DNA of 64,000 bases from Fundidesulfovibrio magnetotacticus (GCF_013019105.1 NZ_BLTE01000009.1:62001-126000); one strand, 5' to 3'; shown: positions 1 through 9,499, counted from the first letter of the stretch. A program made the numbers and translations. Notes: generated by a model not told the origin, from the sequence alone.

Positions 1-204
1 TTCTACTTCGTGCACAGCTACTACCCCGCCCCTGGTCCCGAATACGTGATCGGCAGGACGTTCTACGGCATGGAGTTCTGCTCCGTGCACGGCAGGCCCG
101 GGCTGTGGGCCGTGCAGTTCCACCCGGAGAAGTCCGGGCGTCCGGGGCTCGCGCTTCTTTCCAACTTCGCCGCCTACTGCAGGGAGAAGTCCAATGCTCA
201 GTAA
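1..204 (+). CDS. hisH: Imidazole glycerol phosphate synthase, glutamine amidotransferase subunit HisH (C-terminal part)
   Basis: Only the last 67 codons are in the window; the gene starts upstream. HisH hydrolyses glutamine and passes ammonia to HisF in step five of histidine synthesis. The visible C-terminus has the class I amidotransferase pattern, with FVHSYY, YGMEF and the catalytic His-Glu pair in FHPEKSG. It ends with TAA at 202-204 and overlaps the hisF start by 11 bases, so the two subunits of the heterodimer are probably translationally coupled. Family assignment is firm because of the motif and the adjacent hisF. Confidence 0.93.
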   Translation, partial: FYFVHSYYPAPGPEYVIGRTFYGMEFCSVHGRPGLWAVQFHPEKSGRPGLALLSNFAAYCREKSNAQ

Positions 205-973
205 ACGCGTGATCCCCTGCCTGGACGTGCGCGACGGCAAACTCACCAAGGGCGTAAAGTTCCTGGGCAACGTGGACATCGGCGACCCCGTGGAAACCGC
301 GCGCGCCTACTACGAGCAGGGCGCGGACGAGATCGTCTTCTACGACATCACCGCATCGGCCGAGGGCCGGGGCATCATGCTCAAGGTGGTGGAGAAGGTG
401 GCCTCGCAGATCTTCATCCCCTTCTCCGTGGGCGGGGGCATCTCCACCGTGGAGGACATGCGCGCCGTGCTCATGGCGGGCGCGGAGAAGATCTCGGTGA
501 ACTCGGCGGCCGTGAAGAATCCCGACATCATCAGCGAGGGCGCGGCGGCCTTCGGAGCCCAGTGCATCGTGGTGGGCATGGACGTTCTGCGCGTGGGCGT
601 TTCGGAACAGATCCCCTCGGGCTACGAGATCGTGATCCATGGCGGGCGCAAACGCATGGGGCTGGACGCCATCGAGTGGGCCAAGACCGTGGAGGCCCTG
701 GGCGCGGGCGAACTCTGCGTGAACTCCATCGACGCCGACGGCACCAAGGAAGGCTACGAGCTGAACCTCACCCGCACCATCAGCGAGGCCGTGACCATCC
801 CCGTGATCGCCTCGGGCGGAGCGGGCTCGCCCGCGCACATGCGCGACGCGCTCACGGAAGGCAAGGCCAGCGCGGCGCTCATCGCCTCCATCGTGCACTA
901 CGGCGAGTACACCATCCGGGAACTCAAGGACTACCTCCACGCCGAGGGCGTGAAGATGCGCATGGTCTGGTAA
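194..973 (+). CDS. hisF: Imidazole glycerol phosphate synthase, cyclase subunit HisF
   Basis: 259 residues, the usual length for this (beta/alpha)8-barrel enzyme. It converts PRFAR plus HisH-derived ammonia to imidazole glycerol phosphate and AICAR. The N-terminal [10 protein letters not shown] contains the catalytic Asp11, and VGMDVLR carries the second catalytic Asp. The glycine-rich phosphate sites (VGGGI and ASGGAG) are intact. The ATG at 194 lies inside the end of hisH. No further his gene follows; the next 200 bases hold a hairpin and then a convergent gene, so this is the 3' end of the operon. Confidence 0.97.
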   Translation: MLSKRVIPCLDVRDGKLTKGVKFLGNVDIGDPVETARAYYEQGADEIVFYDITASAEGRGIMLKVVEKVASQIFIPFSVGGGISTVEDMRAVLMAGAEKISVNSAAVKNPDIISEGAAAFGAQCIVVGMDVLRVGVSEQIPSGYEIVIHGGRKRMGLDAIEWAKTVEALGAGELCVNSIDADGTKEGYELNLTRTISEAVTIPVIASGGAGSPAHMRDALTEGKASAALIASIVHYGEYTIRELKDYLHAEGVKMRMVW

Positions 974-1021
974 GGCCTCGGCCCCGGTCAAGGGGTGCGG
1001 CCACGACAGGGCCAGACATGC

Positions 1022-1081
1022 GGACTCCGGCCAGGGTCTCGCGCTTCCGAGAAAGGCGAGAGCCCGTCGGCCCCGGAGTCC
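1022..1081. terminator. Long imperfect hairpin between hisF and the convergent CysK fusion
   Basis: Outer arms ggactccgg (1022-1030) and ccggagtcc (1073-1081) enclose an inner imperfect stem, gggtctcgc (1034-1042) against gcgagagccc (1056-1065). No U-run follows. It sits between two convergent genes, so a bidirectional transcription end or RNA-stabilising structure is plausible. The rest of 974-1172 shows nothing recognisable. Confidence 0.4.
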
Positions 1082-1172
1082 CCGCTTACGAGCTGTCAAG
1101 CGCGGAGCACCCGCAGGGCCGACAAGCCCTGCGCGGCTCCCTTGAAGCGGCTTCAACGCCCTGACGGGGTGA

Positions 1173-3494
1173 TCATGCCTGAGCGCCCTGATCCTCGCCG
1201 CCGGGCAGGCCGGGAGGCGCGGCATAGAGCCTCAGGCCCGCCGCCGTGTCCTCGGTGCGGAAACCCAGGGCCTCGATGTCCGCGCGCAGGGCGTCGGCGC
1301 TGGCGAAGTCCTTGGCCTTGCGGGCCTTTTCGCGCTCGCGGTCCAGGCGCGCGGCCTCCTCGGGCCAGTCGGTCCGGGACAGGGGCATCCGGGATTCGTC
1401 CAGCACGCCCAACACCGAGTCCACGGCCTTGAGCCCCTCCAGGCGGGCGGCCGCGTCGGCGGCCTGGGCCTTCTTCCCGGCCGCGGCGCTGTTGGCGGCG
1501 CGGCAGAAGGCGAAGAGCTTGGGCCAGAAATGGTGCAGGGAGAGATCGTCCTCCACGGCCTGGTCCAGCTCGCGGCGCAGGGTTTCCACGGCGGCCAGGG
1601 TCTCGGCCGAGGCCTGTTCCGCGCCGTGGGCCACATGGGCCAGGTTGGCGGCGGTGTCGCGCAGCTTGCGCCAGTTGGCGCTCCACATGGCCAGGGTCTT
1701 GTCCGAGGCGTCCAGGGCGCGGCGGTAGTGCACCGAGAGCAGCCACAGGCGCACGGCCCGGTAGCCGCCCATGACGCGCGCCGTCTCGCGCAGGTCCGGT
1801 TCGGCGGCGTCGCGGCGCACGCTGCCGCAGGCCATCCAGGCCTCGGGGCGGGTGGCGGCGGCCAGGCTCCAGATGGCGCGCAGGTTCTCCAGGTCCGGGA
1901 ACACCTGGCCCTCCCCGGCCAGCACCGCGCTCACGCGCGGCAGCGCGGCCAGGGGGCAGGCGGCCATCTGGAGGAACCAGCTGGGGCGCACGGAGCCCCA
2001 TTCGGTCTGCACAACCTGCCCGAGCTTGAGGTCCTGCAGGCTCACGCGCTTGAGCAGGGTGAAGTCCTGGGGATTGTCCTTGAGGTAGGCGGCCAGGTCC
2101 ACGGTTTTGCCCAGGGCCAGTTTGGCCATGTCGGCGTGGGAGAGGCTGCCGTAGGCCTTGTCGCGGGCGACGTCGAAGTAGACCGAGCGAAGTTTCTCGT
2201 AGCACAGGCCCTTGCGCATGAGGGCGCGGGTGATCTCCAGCATGCGCTCGAGCGCCCCCGAGGCCGCCGGGAACACGGCGCGCACGCCCAGGTCGTCTGC
2301 CAGGCCCACCATCTCCGCGCGGGTTTGCTCCGAGCAGGCGTCCAGGCTCGCGCACGCGGCGCGGGCGGCGGCCAGGGCGCGGTCGTCCATGTCGGCCATG
2401 CCCACGGCCAGGAGGGCTTCCCCGCCCGAGGCGCGCACGCTGCGCGCCAGCACGTCCAGGGTTACGGCGCGCCGCCAGGCCTCGGCCCCGGCCGGGGCGT
2501 CCAGGCTTGGGCCGGGTGTGTAGAGCCCGGCCGGGCCGGACGAGAGATGCACGGGCTTGCCGGTGGCGATGTCCTTCAGGCGCGCGCCCTGGGCCTGGGG
2601 CGGCGCGAAGAGCGTGGTGGAGAGGTAGCGTTCGCCGCCGTCGGGCAGGATGACAACCACGAGGCCGCTTTCGAGCTCGCCGCACAGGTGCACGGCCGCC
2701 GCCATGGCTGCCCCGCCGCTCATGCCCGCGAGGATGCCCTCCTCCCGGGCCAGCCTCCGGGCCATCTCGAAGGCCTCTTCGTCCTCCACGGCCACGACGG
2801 CGCCCAGCTGGCGCTTGTCGTAGATGCCCGGCGGGTAGGACTCCTGCATGTTCTTCAGGCCCTGGATGCGGTGCCCGGGCCTTGGCTCCACCGCCACAAC
2901 CTTGACGGAGGGGTTCAATTCCTTGAGCGCCTTGGCGATGCCCATCACCGTGCCCGAAGTGCCCAGGGTGGCCACCACGTGGGTTACGGCCCCGCCGGTC
3001 TGCTCCCAGATCTCGCGGCCTGTGCCCCGGTAGTGGGCCTCGATGCTGGCGGGATTGTTGAACTGGTCCATGAGCACGTAGCGCTCGGGGTGCTCGCGGG
3101 CCAGGCGGTAGGCCTCCTCGATGGCCCCGTCGGTGCCCAGTTGGCCGGGCGTGAGCATCAGTTCGGCGCCGTAGGCGCGCATGATGCGCTTGCGCTCCTC
3201 CGAGGCCGACGAGGGCATCACGAGCGTGAGCCTGAGCCCCTTCACGGCGCAGACCATGGCCAGCCCGATGCCCGTGTTGCCCGAAGTGGCCTCGATCACT
3301 GTCTTTTCCGGGGTGAGTTCCCCGGAGTCCAGGGCGGCGTCGATCATGGCCAGAGCCACGCGGTCCTTGATGGAGCCGCCGGGGTTCTTGGCTTCGAGCT
3401 TGACGACCAGCCCGACCGCCGGGTTAGGATTGAGCCTGCGGATCGCGACCAGGGGCGTATCGCCCGCGAGGGAGAGGATGTCCGGGTGAGCCAT
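1173..3494 (-). CDS. Cysteine synthase fused to a degenerate cysteinyl-tRNA synthetase-like domain
   Basis: 773 residues. Residues 1 to about 305 form a fold-type II PLP enzyme of the CysK/CysM family: PLP lysine K43 in GGSIKDRVAL, the ATSGNTG substrate loop and GTSGTVMG phosphate-binding loop. It should make cysteine from an activated serine and sulfide. Residues from about 310 align along their length with CysRS (for example VGMADMDDRA against the ITDIDD segment, LLSVHYRRAL against the MSGHYRSQL segment, and a KARKAKDFASADALR tail), but the HIGH and KMSKS motifs and the zinc cysteines are gone, so this half cannot charge tRNA in the known way. The start at 3494 (MAHPDIL) is chosen because the cysteine synthase homology begins there. 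Divergent from the DUF115 gene with only 58 bases between. Confidence 0.88.
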   Translation of the reverse strand: MAHPDILSLAGDTPLVAIRRLNPNPAVGLVVKLEAKNPGGSIKDRVALAMIDAALDSGELTPEKTVIEATSGNTGIGLAMVCAVKGLRLTLVMPSSASEERKRIMRAYGAELMLTPGQLGTDGAIEEAYRLAREHPERYVLMDQFNNPASIEAHYRGTGREIWEQTGGAVTHVVATLGTSGTVMGIAKALKELNPSVKVVAVEPRPGHRIQGLKNMQESYPPGIYDKRQLGAVVAVEDEEAFEMARRLAREEGILAGMSGGAAMAAAVHLCGELESGLVVVILPDGGERYLSTTLFAPPQAQGARLKDIATGKPVHLSSGPAGLYTPGPSLDAPAGAEAWRRAVTLDVLARSVRASGGEALLAVGMADMDDRALAAARAACASLDACSEQTRAEMVGLADDLGVRAVFPAASGALERMLEITRALMRKGLCYEKLRSVYFDVARDKAYGSLSHADMAKLALGKTVDLAAYLKDNPQDFTLLKRVSLQDLKLGQVVQTEWGSVRPSWFLQMAACPLAALPRVSAVLAGEGQVFPDLENLRAIWSLAAATRPEAWMACGSVRRDAAEPDLRETARVMGGYRAVRLWLLSVHYRRALDASDKTLAMWSANWRKLRDTAANLAHVAHGAEQASAETLAAVETLRRELDQAVEDDLSLHHFWPKLFAFCRAANSAAAGKKAQAADAAARLEGLKAVDSVLGVLDESRMPLSRTDWPEEAARLDREREKARKAKDFASADALRADIEALGFRTEDTAAGLRLYAAPPGLPGGEDQGAQA

Positions 3495-3552
3495 GCCCTT
3501 GGCATTTAGGGGAAAGACTCCCGGCTGGCAAGGAACTTGCTTGAGCGAGGCC

Positions 3553-5343
3553 ATGAACACCACCCTGCACCAATACCTCACCGCCAACCTGGAGACCATG
3601 GCATCCCTCAAGGAGCCCGTGGCCACGTGGCTGGCCAAGAGCGTCGCGGACATCGAAGGCGCGCTCGGACGCATCTTCGTCAACCACATGGGCATCCTGG
3701 ACTGGCGCATGGACGACGGCTCCGGGCTCATCGCCAAGTGTCCGCCCCTGCCCGCGCTCTACGACGACTGGCGTAGGTTGGAGAAACCCGAGCGCGACGC
3801 CACGGTGATCGTGGGCGTCAACCTTGGCTACGGCCTGAACCACCTGCTCACGGGAACGCCCAATTCCCACAAAGTGCTGGTGATCGAGCCCCGCCCGGAC
3901 ATGCTCCTGGCCTGCCTCGGCCAGACCGACTACACGCCCTTCCTCAAGCTGGGCAAGCTGCGCTTCGTCATGCCCGGCCACGACCAGATCGAGCAGGCCA
4001 TCCAGCGCCTGGACATCAAGCTGATCTACGGCAACATCCACCTGCGCAACGACCTGCCCTCCCAGCAGATCGGCCCCGAGTACGCCCAGCTCACGCACAT
4101 CACGCGCGGCAAGCTGGAGAACTTCTCCGTGGAGTTGGCCACCCTGCGCCTGAAGCAGGAGGTGATGGTGGGCAACGAGCTCAAAAACTTCTCCCGCGCC
4201 ATGAACGACGGCAGCCTCCTGCCGCTCAAGGACATGGCGAAGGGCGTCACGGCCGTGATCCTGGGCGCGGGGCCCTCCCTGGCCGATATCGGCCCCCAGC
4301 TGGCCCAGAGGCCCGGGCACGCCCTTTACGCGGCCGCGCTCCAGACCCTCCCGGCCCTGGAACGCGTGGGCCTCAAGCCCGACATCTGCCTGGCCATCGA
4401 CTTCCGCCCCGAGATGCTGGCCCTCTACGACGGGCTCCGGGACGACAGCTGGCTCAAGGACCTGCCCCTGATCTATTCCACCAAGATGGACCCCAGGGTG
4501 GTGGACCACTACCCCGGCCCGAGAATTCCCCTGTGGACCATGGGCGGCTTGGCCACCTACGTGTTCCCCGATCACGAACTGGTGCTCGACGCCGGCGGCA
4601 ACGTGGGCGTCACCCTGGCGCGCTTCCTGGCCTGGACCGGCGTGGGCCGCATCATCCTGGCCGGGCAGGACTTCGCCTGGCAGGCCGACCGCTCCCATGC
4701 CCCCGGCCACCACGCCCACGAGACCGTCGCCCTCAACGACCAGAGCACCACCGTACACATCACCAACATGCACGGACAGCGCATCTACTCCAACGTAGGC
4801 TACCTCTCGGCCAAGCGCGACCTGGAAAAAGACCTGCGCAAGGCCCAGGTGCCCGTCTACAACATTTACGGCGGCGGCGTGGAGATCGAGGGCAGCCGCG
4901 TGGTGGACGTGGACGAATGCCATGCCCGGGGCCTTCTGACCTCCGAACCCGGGGCCAAGGAACGCTTCCTCTGGAGCCTGAAGCGCGCCAACCAACCCCG
5001 CGTGCGCCCCGTCTACGAGCCGCGCTACAAAACCTGGAACAACTCCCTGCGCAACGCCACCCGGCAGTTGGAAAAGTTCTTCAAGAAGCCCGGCAAGCAC
5101 CAGCAGGACATCCATCAGCTGCTCAACCGCGTGTACCACTTCCTCAAGCAGGATCCGCTCTACCTGCCCTACCTCTACAACGAGATCATGGACATGGCCG
5201 CCATGGTCCAGTGCCGCGAAAAGTACGCCCCAACGGACATGAAGGAATACCGCGACATCCTCAAGCGCAGCCTGGACAAGGTGAAGGAGATGGACGCCGC
5301 CCTGGGACCCCAGGGGGTGACGCGCAAGGAAGCCGCCGCCTGA
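3553..5343 (+). CDS. DUF115 / Maf-like motility accessory protein (6-hydroxymethylpterin pyrophosphokinase MptE-like)
   Basis: 596 residues. The central region has the DUF115 signature AVILGAGPSL, a nucleotide-binding-like loop, followed by ALERVGLKPDICLAIDF. Proteins with this domain in flagellated bacteria (Maf/FlaG10 group) are implicated in nonulosonic-acid glycosylation of flagellin. No signal peptide or membrane segment is visible, so it should be cytoplasmic. The start at 3553 (MNTTLHQYL) is preferred over an in-frame ATG at 3493, which would add an atypical 20 residues overlapping the divergent gene. No flagellar structural genes are beside it, so the glycosylation role is by family only. 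Confidence 0.75.
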   Translation: MNTTLHQYLTANLETMASLKEPVATWLAKSVADIEGALGRIFVNHMGILDWRMDDGSGLIAKCPPLPALYDDWRRLEKPERDATVIVGVNLGYGLNHLLTGTPNSHKVLVIEPRPDMLLACLGQTDYTPFLKLGKLRFVMPGHDQIEQAIQRLDIKLIYGNIHLRNDLPSQQIGPEYAQLTHITRGKLENFSVELATLRLKQEVMVGNELKNFSRAMNDGSLLPLKDMAKGVTAVILGAGPSLADIGPQLAQRPGHALYAAALQTLPALERVGLKPDICLAIDFRPEMLALYDGLRDDSWLKDLPLIYSTKMDPRVVDHYPGPRIPLWTMGGLATYVFPDHELVLDAGGNVGVTLARFLAWTGVGRIILAGQDFAWQADRSHAPGHHAHETVALNDQSTTVHITNMHGQRIYSNVGYLSAKRDLEKDLRKAQVPVYNIYGGGVEIEGSRVVDVDECHARGLLTSEPGAKERFLWSLKRANQPRVRPVYEPRYKTWNNSLRNATRQLEKFFKKPGKHQQDIHQLLNRVYHFLKQDPLYLPYLYNEIMDMAAMVQCREKYAPTDMKEYRDILKRSLDKVKEMDAALGPQGVTRKEAAA

Positions 5344-5402
5344 AACGACTGACGCGCCCGGACCGGTGCGCCTTGGCATACTGTGCCCCGGGCTGGTTGG
5401 AA

Positions 5403-5446
5403 GAGAAGCCGCCGACGGCCCGAGGGCTTCGCCCTCCGGACTCCCG
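5403..5446 (+). repeat. Intergenic repeat B, copy 1 (44 bp)
   Basis: Matches, in inverted orientation, 17885-17928, with 38 of 44 positions identical by hand alignment and no gaps. Its core is a small palindrome, gagggcttcgccctc. It lies in the 309-base gap between the DUF115 gene and the HD-GYP gene. The remainder of that gap up to the promoter at 5603 shows nothing else I can name. Confidence 0.55.
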
Positions 5447-5602
5447 CTATGCTTGGCGGGCTTCACCTGTTGCGTAAGTGTTGCCGCAGGCGATGTTTCG
5501 CGGACCGGTCGTGCCTTGCGCGAAGCGAAGCCAGCCCCTCCCCCGATCCATCTTCCGGCGTCCTGCCCACGACGCATCTTCCCGGTATCGCGAGCGAACA
5601 AG

Positions 5603-5631
5603 TTGATTTTGAAATTCAAACTCGGTAGATA
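5603..5631 (+). promoter_or_regulatory. Candidate sigma-70 promoter with palindromic operator for the HD-GYP gene
   Basis: TTGATT (5603-5608), a 17-base spacer and TAGATA (5626-5631). The spacer contains a perfect inverted repeat, TTTGAA-A-TTCAAA (5608-5620), placed where a repressor would block polymerase. A good Shine-Dalgarno, AGGAG at 5642-5646, follows 6 bases before the ATG at 5653. This short stretch is conspicuously AT-rich compared with its surroundings. Confidence 0.45.
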
Positions 5632-5652
5632 CCCTCCCAACAGGAGCCACTC

Positions 5653-6375
5653 ATGGAGATTCGTTGCCTCAAAGAGCTGGCGTCGGGGTCCTACCGCTAC
5701 GGCCAGATGGCCGCCACCGTCCACCAGTTGGCCACCGTGCTCGGCAAGGCCGTGGACGCCAAGGACAAGCGCCTCTTCGACCACTCCGCCCTCACGGCCG
5801 ACCTGGCCTCCGTCCTGGCCCTGGCCCACGGCCTCTCCAGCAAGCAGACCGGCGTGGTGCACATCGCCGGACACCTGCACGACATCGGCAAGATCGGAAT
5901 CCCGGACGCCATCCTCTTCAAGCGGGGACGCCTAGACGCCTCCGAATGGGAGGCCGTGCGCCGCCATCCAGCCATCGGCGCGGAAATTCTTGCGCCCATC
6001 GAACTCTTCGCCAAGCGAAACGGCGTGGCCGAACTGGTGCTCTGCCACCACGAGAGTTTCGACGGCTCCGGCTATCCGCGCGGACTCTCCGGCGCGGATA
6101 TCCCCTTGGGCGGCCGCATCCTGGCCGTGGCCGACAGCATGGCCGCCATGTTGGAACATCGCGTCTACCGCCCCGCCCTCACGCTGGATGAGGCCCTGGC
6201 GGAGATCGAGCGCCACCGGGGCACGCGCTACGACCCGGAACTCTGCCGCAGCCTCTTCGGCCACGCGGGGGCCGTGGCCGAGGCGGTGGCCCGCCACTCC
6301 GGGACGGCCCCCCGCGAAGCGGAGCCCACCCGGGAGGAGCAGGCAGCGCCGACACCGGCCGCGGTGGCCGTCTGA
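5653..6375 (+). CDS. HD-GYP domain protein, probable cyclic-di-GMP phosphodiesterase
   Basis: 240 residues. The HD metal pair is H76-D77 in HLHDIGKIGIPD, followed by the HHE segment and DGSGYPRGL (from residue 137), which is the GYP motif that separates these enzymes from ordinary HD hydrolases. Proteins of this class degrade c-di-GMP to GMP or pGpG. There is no receiver, PAS or membrane segment, so any regulation must act through expression or a partner. The last 35 residues are a low-complexity Ala/Pro/Glu tail. Transcribed alone from the promoter at 5603, with good ribosome-binding site spacing. Confidence 0.85.
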   Translation: MEIRCLKELASGSYRYGQMAATVHQLATVLGKAVDAKDKRLFDHSALTADLASVLALAHGLSSKQTGVVHIAGHLHDIGKIGIPDAILFKRGRLDASEWEAVRRHPAIGAEILAPIELFAKRNGVAELVLCHHESFDGSGYPRGLSGADIPLGGRILAVADSMAAMLEHRVYRPALTLDEALAEIERHRGTRYDPELCRSLFGHAGAVAEAVARHSGTAPREAEPTREEQAAPTPAAVAV

Positions 6376-6511
6376 TCCCTCCGTGCGGGGGGAGTCCTTC
6401 CGGCCGTGCGTCGTTCTGCCGCTCCTCCTCCGTCTGATCCCTCCGCGCAGGGAAGCCGGGGGGCCTTCGAGCCATCGCAAGGGCAACCCGGCCTGATCCG
6501 TCCGCGCGCGG
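6371..6511 (+). repeat. Three spaced copies of a 20-bp sequence after the HD-GYP gene
   Basis: Copies begin near 6371, 6433 and 6492, sharing the core ctgatccctccgcgcg with a few substitutions. The spacing is about 60 bases. The first copy includes the stop codon of the HD-GYP gene. The sequence between copies is not clearly repeated. The rest of the gap to clpB holds only the clpB terminator. Confidence 0.4.
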
Positions 6512-6605
6512 GCTGGACCGCGCCGACCGCCAGGATCTTCAGCGGTGCGGGTTCGCGGGCGCCGGGCAGTCGCGGCAAGGCCGCTCCGGCCTGGAGCGCC
6601 AGGGC

Positions 6606-6640
6606 AAAAAGGCCGCCCCCGTCGCCGGGAGCGGCCTTTC
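6606..6640 (-). terminator. Rho-independent terminator of clpB
   Basis: Read on the minus strand, a GC-rich stem (aaggccgctccc against a near-complementary gggcggcctt arm) is followed directly by a run of T (the AAAAA at 6606-6610 on the plus strand). It lies 24 bases beyond the clpB stop codon. Confidence 0.75.
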
Positions 6641-6663
6641 GCCTATCCAGTCCGGGAGGCCTT

Positions 6664-9267
6664 TCAGCCTCCGAAGTTCAGTCCGTCCTCCGAGGCGTCC
6701 ACGGAGACGCTCTGCCCGTCCGACACCTCGCCGCCGATGATCCGCTTGGCCAGGGGCGTCTCGATGTGCGCCTGGATGTAGCGGCGCAGCGGGCGCGCTC
6801 CGTAGACCGGATCATAGGCCGCGTCGGCGATGTAATCCTTGGCCCGGTCCGAGAGCTCGAGGCTGATCTTGCGCTCGGCCAGCCGCGCGCGCAGGCCGCC
6901 CATCATCAGCTCCACGATCTGCCCGATCTGCTCCTTGAGCAGCGGCTTGAAGAGCACCACCTCGTCCACGCGGTTCAAAAACTCTGGGCGGAAGTGGCCG
7001 CGCAGGGTCTCCAGCACGCGTTCCTCGGTTCCCGGCCGGAACTGGCCGTCGCCCTGGATGCCGTCCAGCATGTGTTGGGAGCCCAGGTTGGAGGTCATGA
7101 TCACGATGGTGTTCTTGAAATCAACCGTCTTGCCCTGGCTGTCCGTGAGCCTGCCGTCGTCCAGGATCTGAAGCAGCGTGTTGAACACGTCCGGGTGGGC
7201 CTTCTCGATCTCGTCGAAGAGCACCACCGAGTAGGGCTTGCGGCGCACGGCCTCGGTGAGCTGGCCGCCCTCGTCGTAGCCCACGTAGCCCGGGGGCGCG
7301 CCGATGAGCCGCGACACGGCGTGCTTCTCCATGTATTCGCTCATGTCCAGGCGCACGATGTTGTCCTCGGTGTCGAAGAGCGACTGGGCCAGGGTCTTGC
7401 ACAGCTCGGTCTTGCCCACGCCCGTGGGGCCCAGGAAGATGAACGAGCCGATGGGACGCCTGGGGTCCTTGAGCCCCGCCCGCGCGCGCAGCACCGCGTC
7501 GGCCACGGCCTCCACGGCCTGGTCCTGGCCCACCACGCGCCGGTGCAGCTCCTCGGGCAGGCGCAGGAGCTTCTCGCGCTCGGTCTCCAGGAGCTTGGAC
7601 ACCGGGATGCCCGTCCAGCGCGCGATCACCTGGGCCACGTCGTCTGGGCCCACTTCCTCGCGCAGCAGCCGCTGCCCGCCCGAGGCCGTCTCGATCTCGG
7701 CCTCGCGCCGGGCCAGGTCGTTCTCCAGCTGGTTCAGCGTGCCGTATTTGAGCTGGGCGGCCTTGTTCATGTCGTATTCGCGCTCGGCCTTTTCCATTTC
7801 CAGCTTGGTGCGCTCGATCTCTTCCTTGATGTGGCGCAGCCCCTCGATGGCCTGCTTCTCGCGGTCCCACTGGGTGAGCAGCACCGTCTGCTCTTCCTTC
7901 AGGCCCGCCAGCTCCTCGCGCAGCTTCTCCAGGCGCTCCTTGGAGGCCTTGTCGGTCTCGCGGGTGAGCGCCGCCTGCTCGATCTCCAGCTGCATGATGC
8001 GCCGGTTGATGGCGTCCAGTTCAGAAGGCAGGGAGTCGATCTCCGTGCGGATCATGGCCGCGGCCTCGTCGATGAGGTCGATGGCCTTGTCGGGCAGCTG
8101 GCGGTCCGGCAGGTAGCGGGTGGAGAGCACGGCGGCCTCCACCAGGGCCGCATCCGCGATGCGCACGCCGTGGTGCACCTCGAAGCGCTCGCGCAGGCCG
8201 CGCAGGATGGACACCGTGTCCTCCAGGGTGGGCTCGTCCACCAGCACGGGCTGGAAGCGGCGCTCCAGGGCGGGGTCCTTCTCGATGTACTTGCGGTACT
8301 CGTCGATGGTGGTGGCCCCGATGCAGTGCAGCTCGCCCCGGGCCAGCATGGGCTTGAGCAGGTTGCCCGCGTCCATGGCCCCCTCGGCCTTGCCCGCGCC
8401 CACGATGGTGTGCAGCTCGTCGATGAAGAGGATGATCCGCCCCTCGCTGGACTGCACCTCCTTGAGCACGGCCTTCAGGCGCTCCTCGAATTCGCCCCGG
8501 TACTTGGCCCCGGCGATCAGCGCGCCCATGTCCAGGGCGAAGAGGGTCTTTTCCTTCAGGCCCTCGGGCACGTCCTTCTTGACGATGCGCTGGGCCAGCC
8601 CCTCCACGATGGCCGTCTTGCCCACGCCCGCCTCGCCGATGAGCACGGGGTTGTTCTTGGTGCGCCGCGAGAGGATGCGTATGACCCGGCGCACCTCCTC
8701 GTCGCGCCCGATCACTGGGTCGAGCTTGCCCTTCTGGGCCTCTTCCACCAGGTCGCGCCCGTACTTCTTCAGGGCCTCGTAGGTCTCCTCGGGGTTGGCC
8801 GAGGTGACGCGCTGCGTGCCGCGCACGTCGGTAAGCACGGAAAGGATCTTCTCCTTGGTGAGCCCGAACTGCGCGAACACCTTGCCCAGCGGCGTGGAGG
8901 GCGGCTCGCCCAGGAGCGTGAGGAACAGGTGCTCCACGGAGACGTAGTCGTCCTTCATGGACTTGGCCAGCTCCGAGGCCCCCACCAGCACCTCGTTGAC
9001 GCGCTGCGTCACGTTGACCTGGCCCGGCTGCGCGCCCGGCCCGGACACCCGGGGCTGACGGCCCAGGGCCTCCTCCAGGGCGCGCTCGAAGGCCCGCACG
9101 TCATAGCCCGCGCGCTCCAGCAGGCGCGGCACCAGGCCCTGCTCCTGCTGGGCGAGCGCCAGCATCAGGTGCCCGGCGTCGATCTGCTGATGCCCCAGGC
9201 GCACAGCCACGGCCTGGGCCTGGCTCAGCGCCTCCTGGGATTTCTGCGTGAACTTGTTGATATCCAT
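6664..9267 (-). CDS. clpB: ATP-dependent disaggregase chaperone ClpB
   Basis: 867 residues, normal for ClpB. The order is: N-terminal Clp-N repeats (1 to about 145), first AAA+ module with Walker [10 protein letters not shown] near residue 211, the coiled-coil middle domain (about 400-520, rich in E/K/L), second AAA+ module with Walker [10 protein letters not shown] near residue 612, and the C-terminal D2-small domain. The middle domain distinguishes it from ClpA and ClpC. ClpB works with DnaK/DnaJ/GrpE to resolubilise aggregates in the cytoplasm. The start at 9267 has a strong AAGGAGA ribosome-binding site. Upstream are a three-hairpin cluster and a sigma-32-like promoter; cbpM and cbpA precede it. 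Confidence 0.97.
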   Translation of the reverse strand: MDINKFTQKSQEALSQAQAVAVRLGHQQIDAGHLMLALAQQEQGLVPRLLERAGYDVRAFERALEEALGRQPRVSGPGAQPGQVNVTQRVNEVLVGASELAKSMKDDYVSVEHLFLTLLGEPPSTPLGKVFAQFGLTKEKILSVLTDVRGTQRVTSANPEETYEALKKYGRDLVEEAQKGKLDPVIGRDEEVRRVIRILSRRTKNNPVLIGEAGVGKTAIVEGLAQRIVKKDVPEGLKEKTLFALDMGALIAGAKYRGEFEERLKAVLKEVQSSEGRIILFIDELHTIVGAGKAEGAMDAGNLLKPMLARGELHCIGATTIDEYRKYIEKDPALERRFQPVLVDEPTLEDTVSILRGLRERFEVHHGVRIADAALVEAAVLSTRYLPDRQLPDKAIDLIDEAAAMIRTEIDSLPSELDAINRRIMQLEIEQAALTRETDKASKERLEKLREELAGLKEEQTVLLTQWDREKQAIEGLRHIKEEIERTKLEMEKAEREYDMNKAAQLKYGTLNQLENDLARREAEIETASGGQRLLREEVGPDDVAQVIARWTGIPVSKLLETEREKLLRLPEELHRRVVGQDQAVEAVADAVLRARAGLKDPRRPIGSFIFLGPTGVGKTELCKTLAQSLFDTEDNIVRLDMSEYMEKHAVSRLIGAPPGYVGYDEGGQLTEAVRRKPYSVVLFDEIEKAHPDVFNTLLQILDDGRLTDSQGKTVDFKNTIVIMTSNLGSQHMLDGIQGDGQFRPGTEERVLETLRGHFRPEFLNRVDEVVLFKPLLKEQIGQIVELMMGGLRARLAERKISLELSDRAKDYIADAAYDPVYGARPLRRYIQAHIETPLAKRIIGGEVSDGQSVSVDASEDGLNFGG

Positions 9268-9333
9268 GGTGTCTCCTTGGGGAGTCGTTTGATGTGTCGC
9301 TCGCCCCGGCGGCCAGGGCTCCGTCCAGGCATC

Positions 9334-9401
9334 CCGGGGCTCCGCCCCGGACCCCGGCAGGGCTCCGCCCTGCACCCGCCAGGGGGAGTGCCTCCCCCTG
9401 G
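9334..9401. repeat. Cluster of three perfect hairpins in the clpB leader
   Basis: Three perfect palindromes with 3-base loops stand in a row: ccggggc/gccccgg (9334-9350), gcagggc/gccctgc (9357-9373) and ccagggggag/ctccccctgg (9379-9401). They lie 67 bases upstream of the clpB start, so they would be in the 5' leader of a transcript from the promoter near 9500. This looks like a REP/BIME-type intergenic element. Confidence 0.6.
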
Positions 9402-9499
9402 ACCCGGCAATTGCTTCGCGAGGTTGGATCCGCCGCTTCGTGGCCGCGCCCGGAGACGGAACCCGGAAGCACCGGAATGTTTCTAGAGCCAATGCTGGA

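Noticed and set aside
1153-2685. Long Arg/Pro/Gly-rich open frames opposite or within real genes (for example opposite the CysK fusion, clpB, addAB, cheA)
   Set aside because: They are shadows made by high GC content: low-complexity composition, no motifs, and the overlapping frame encodes a recognisable protein.
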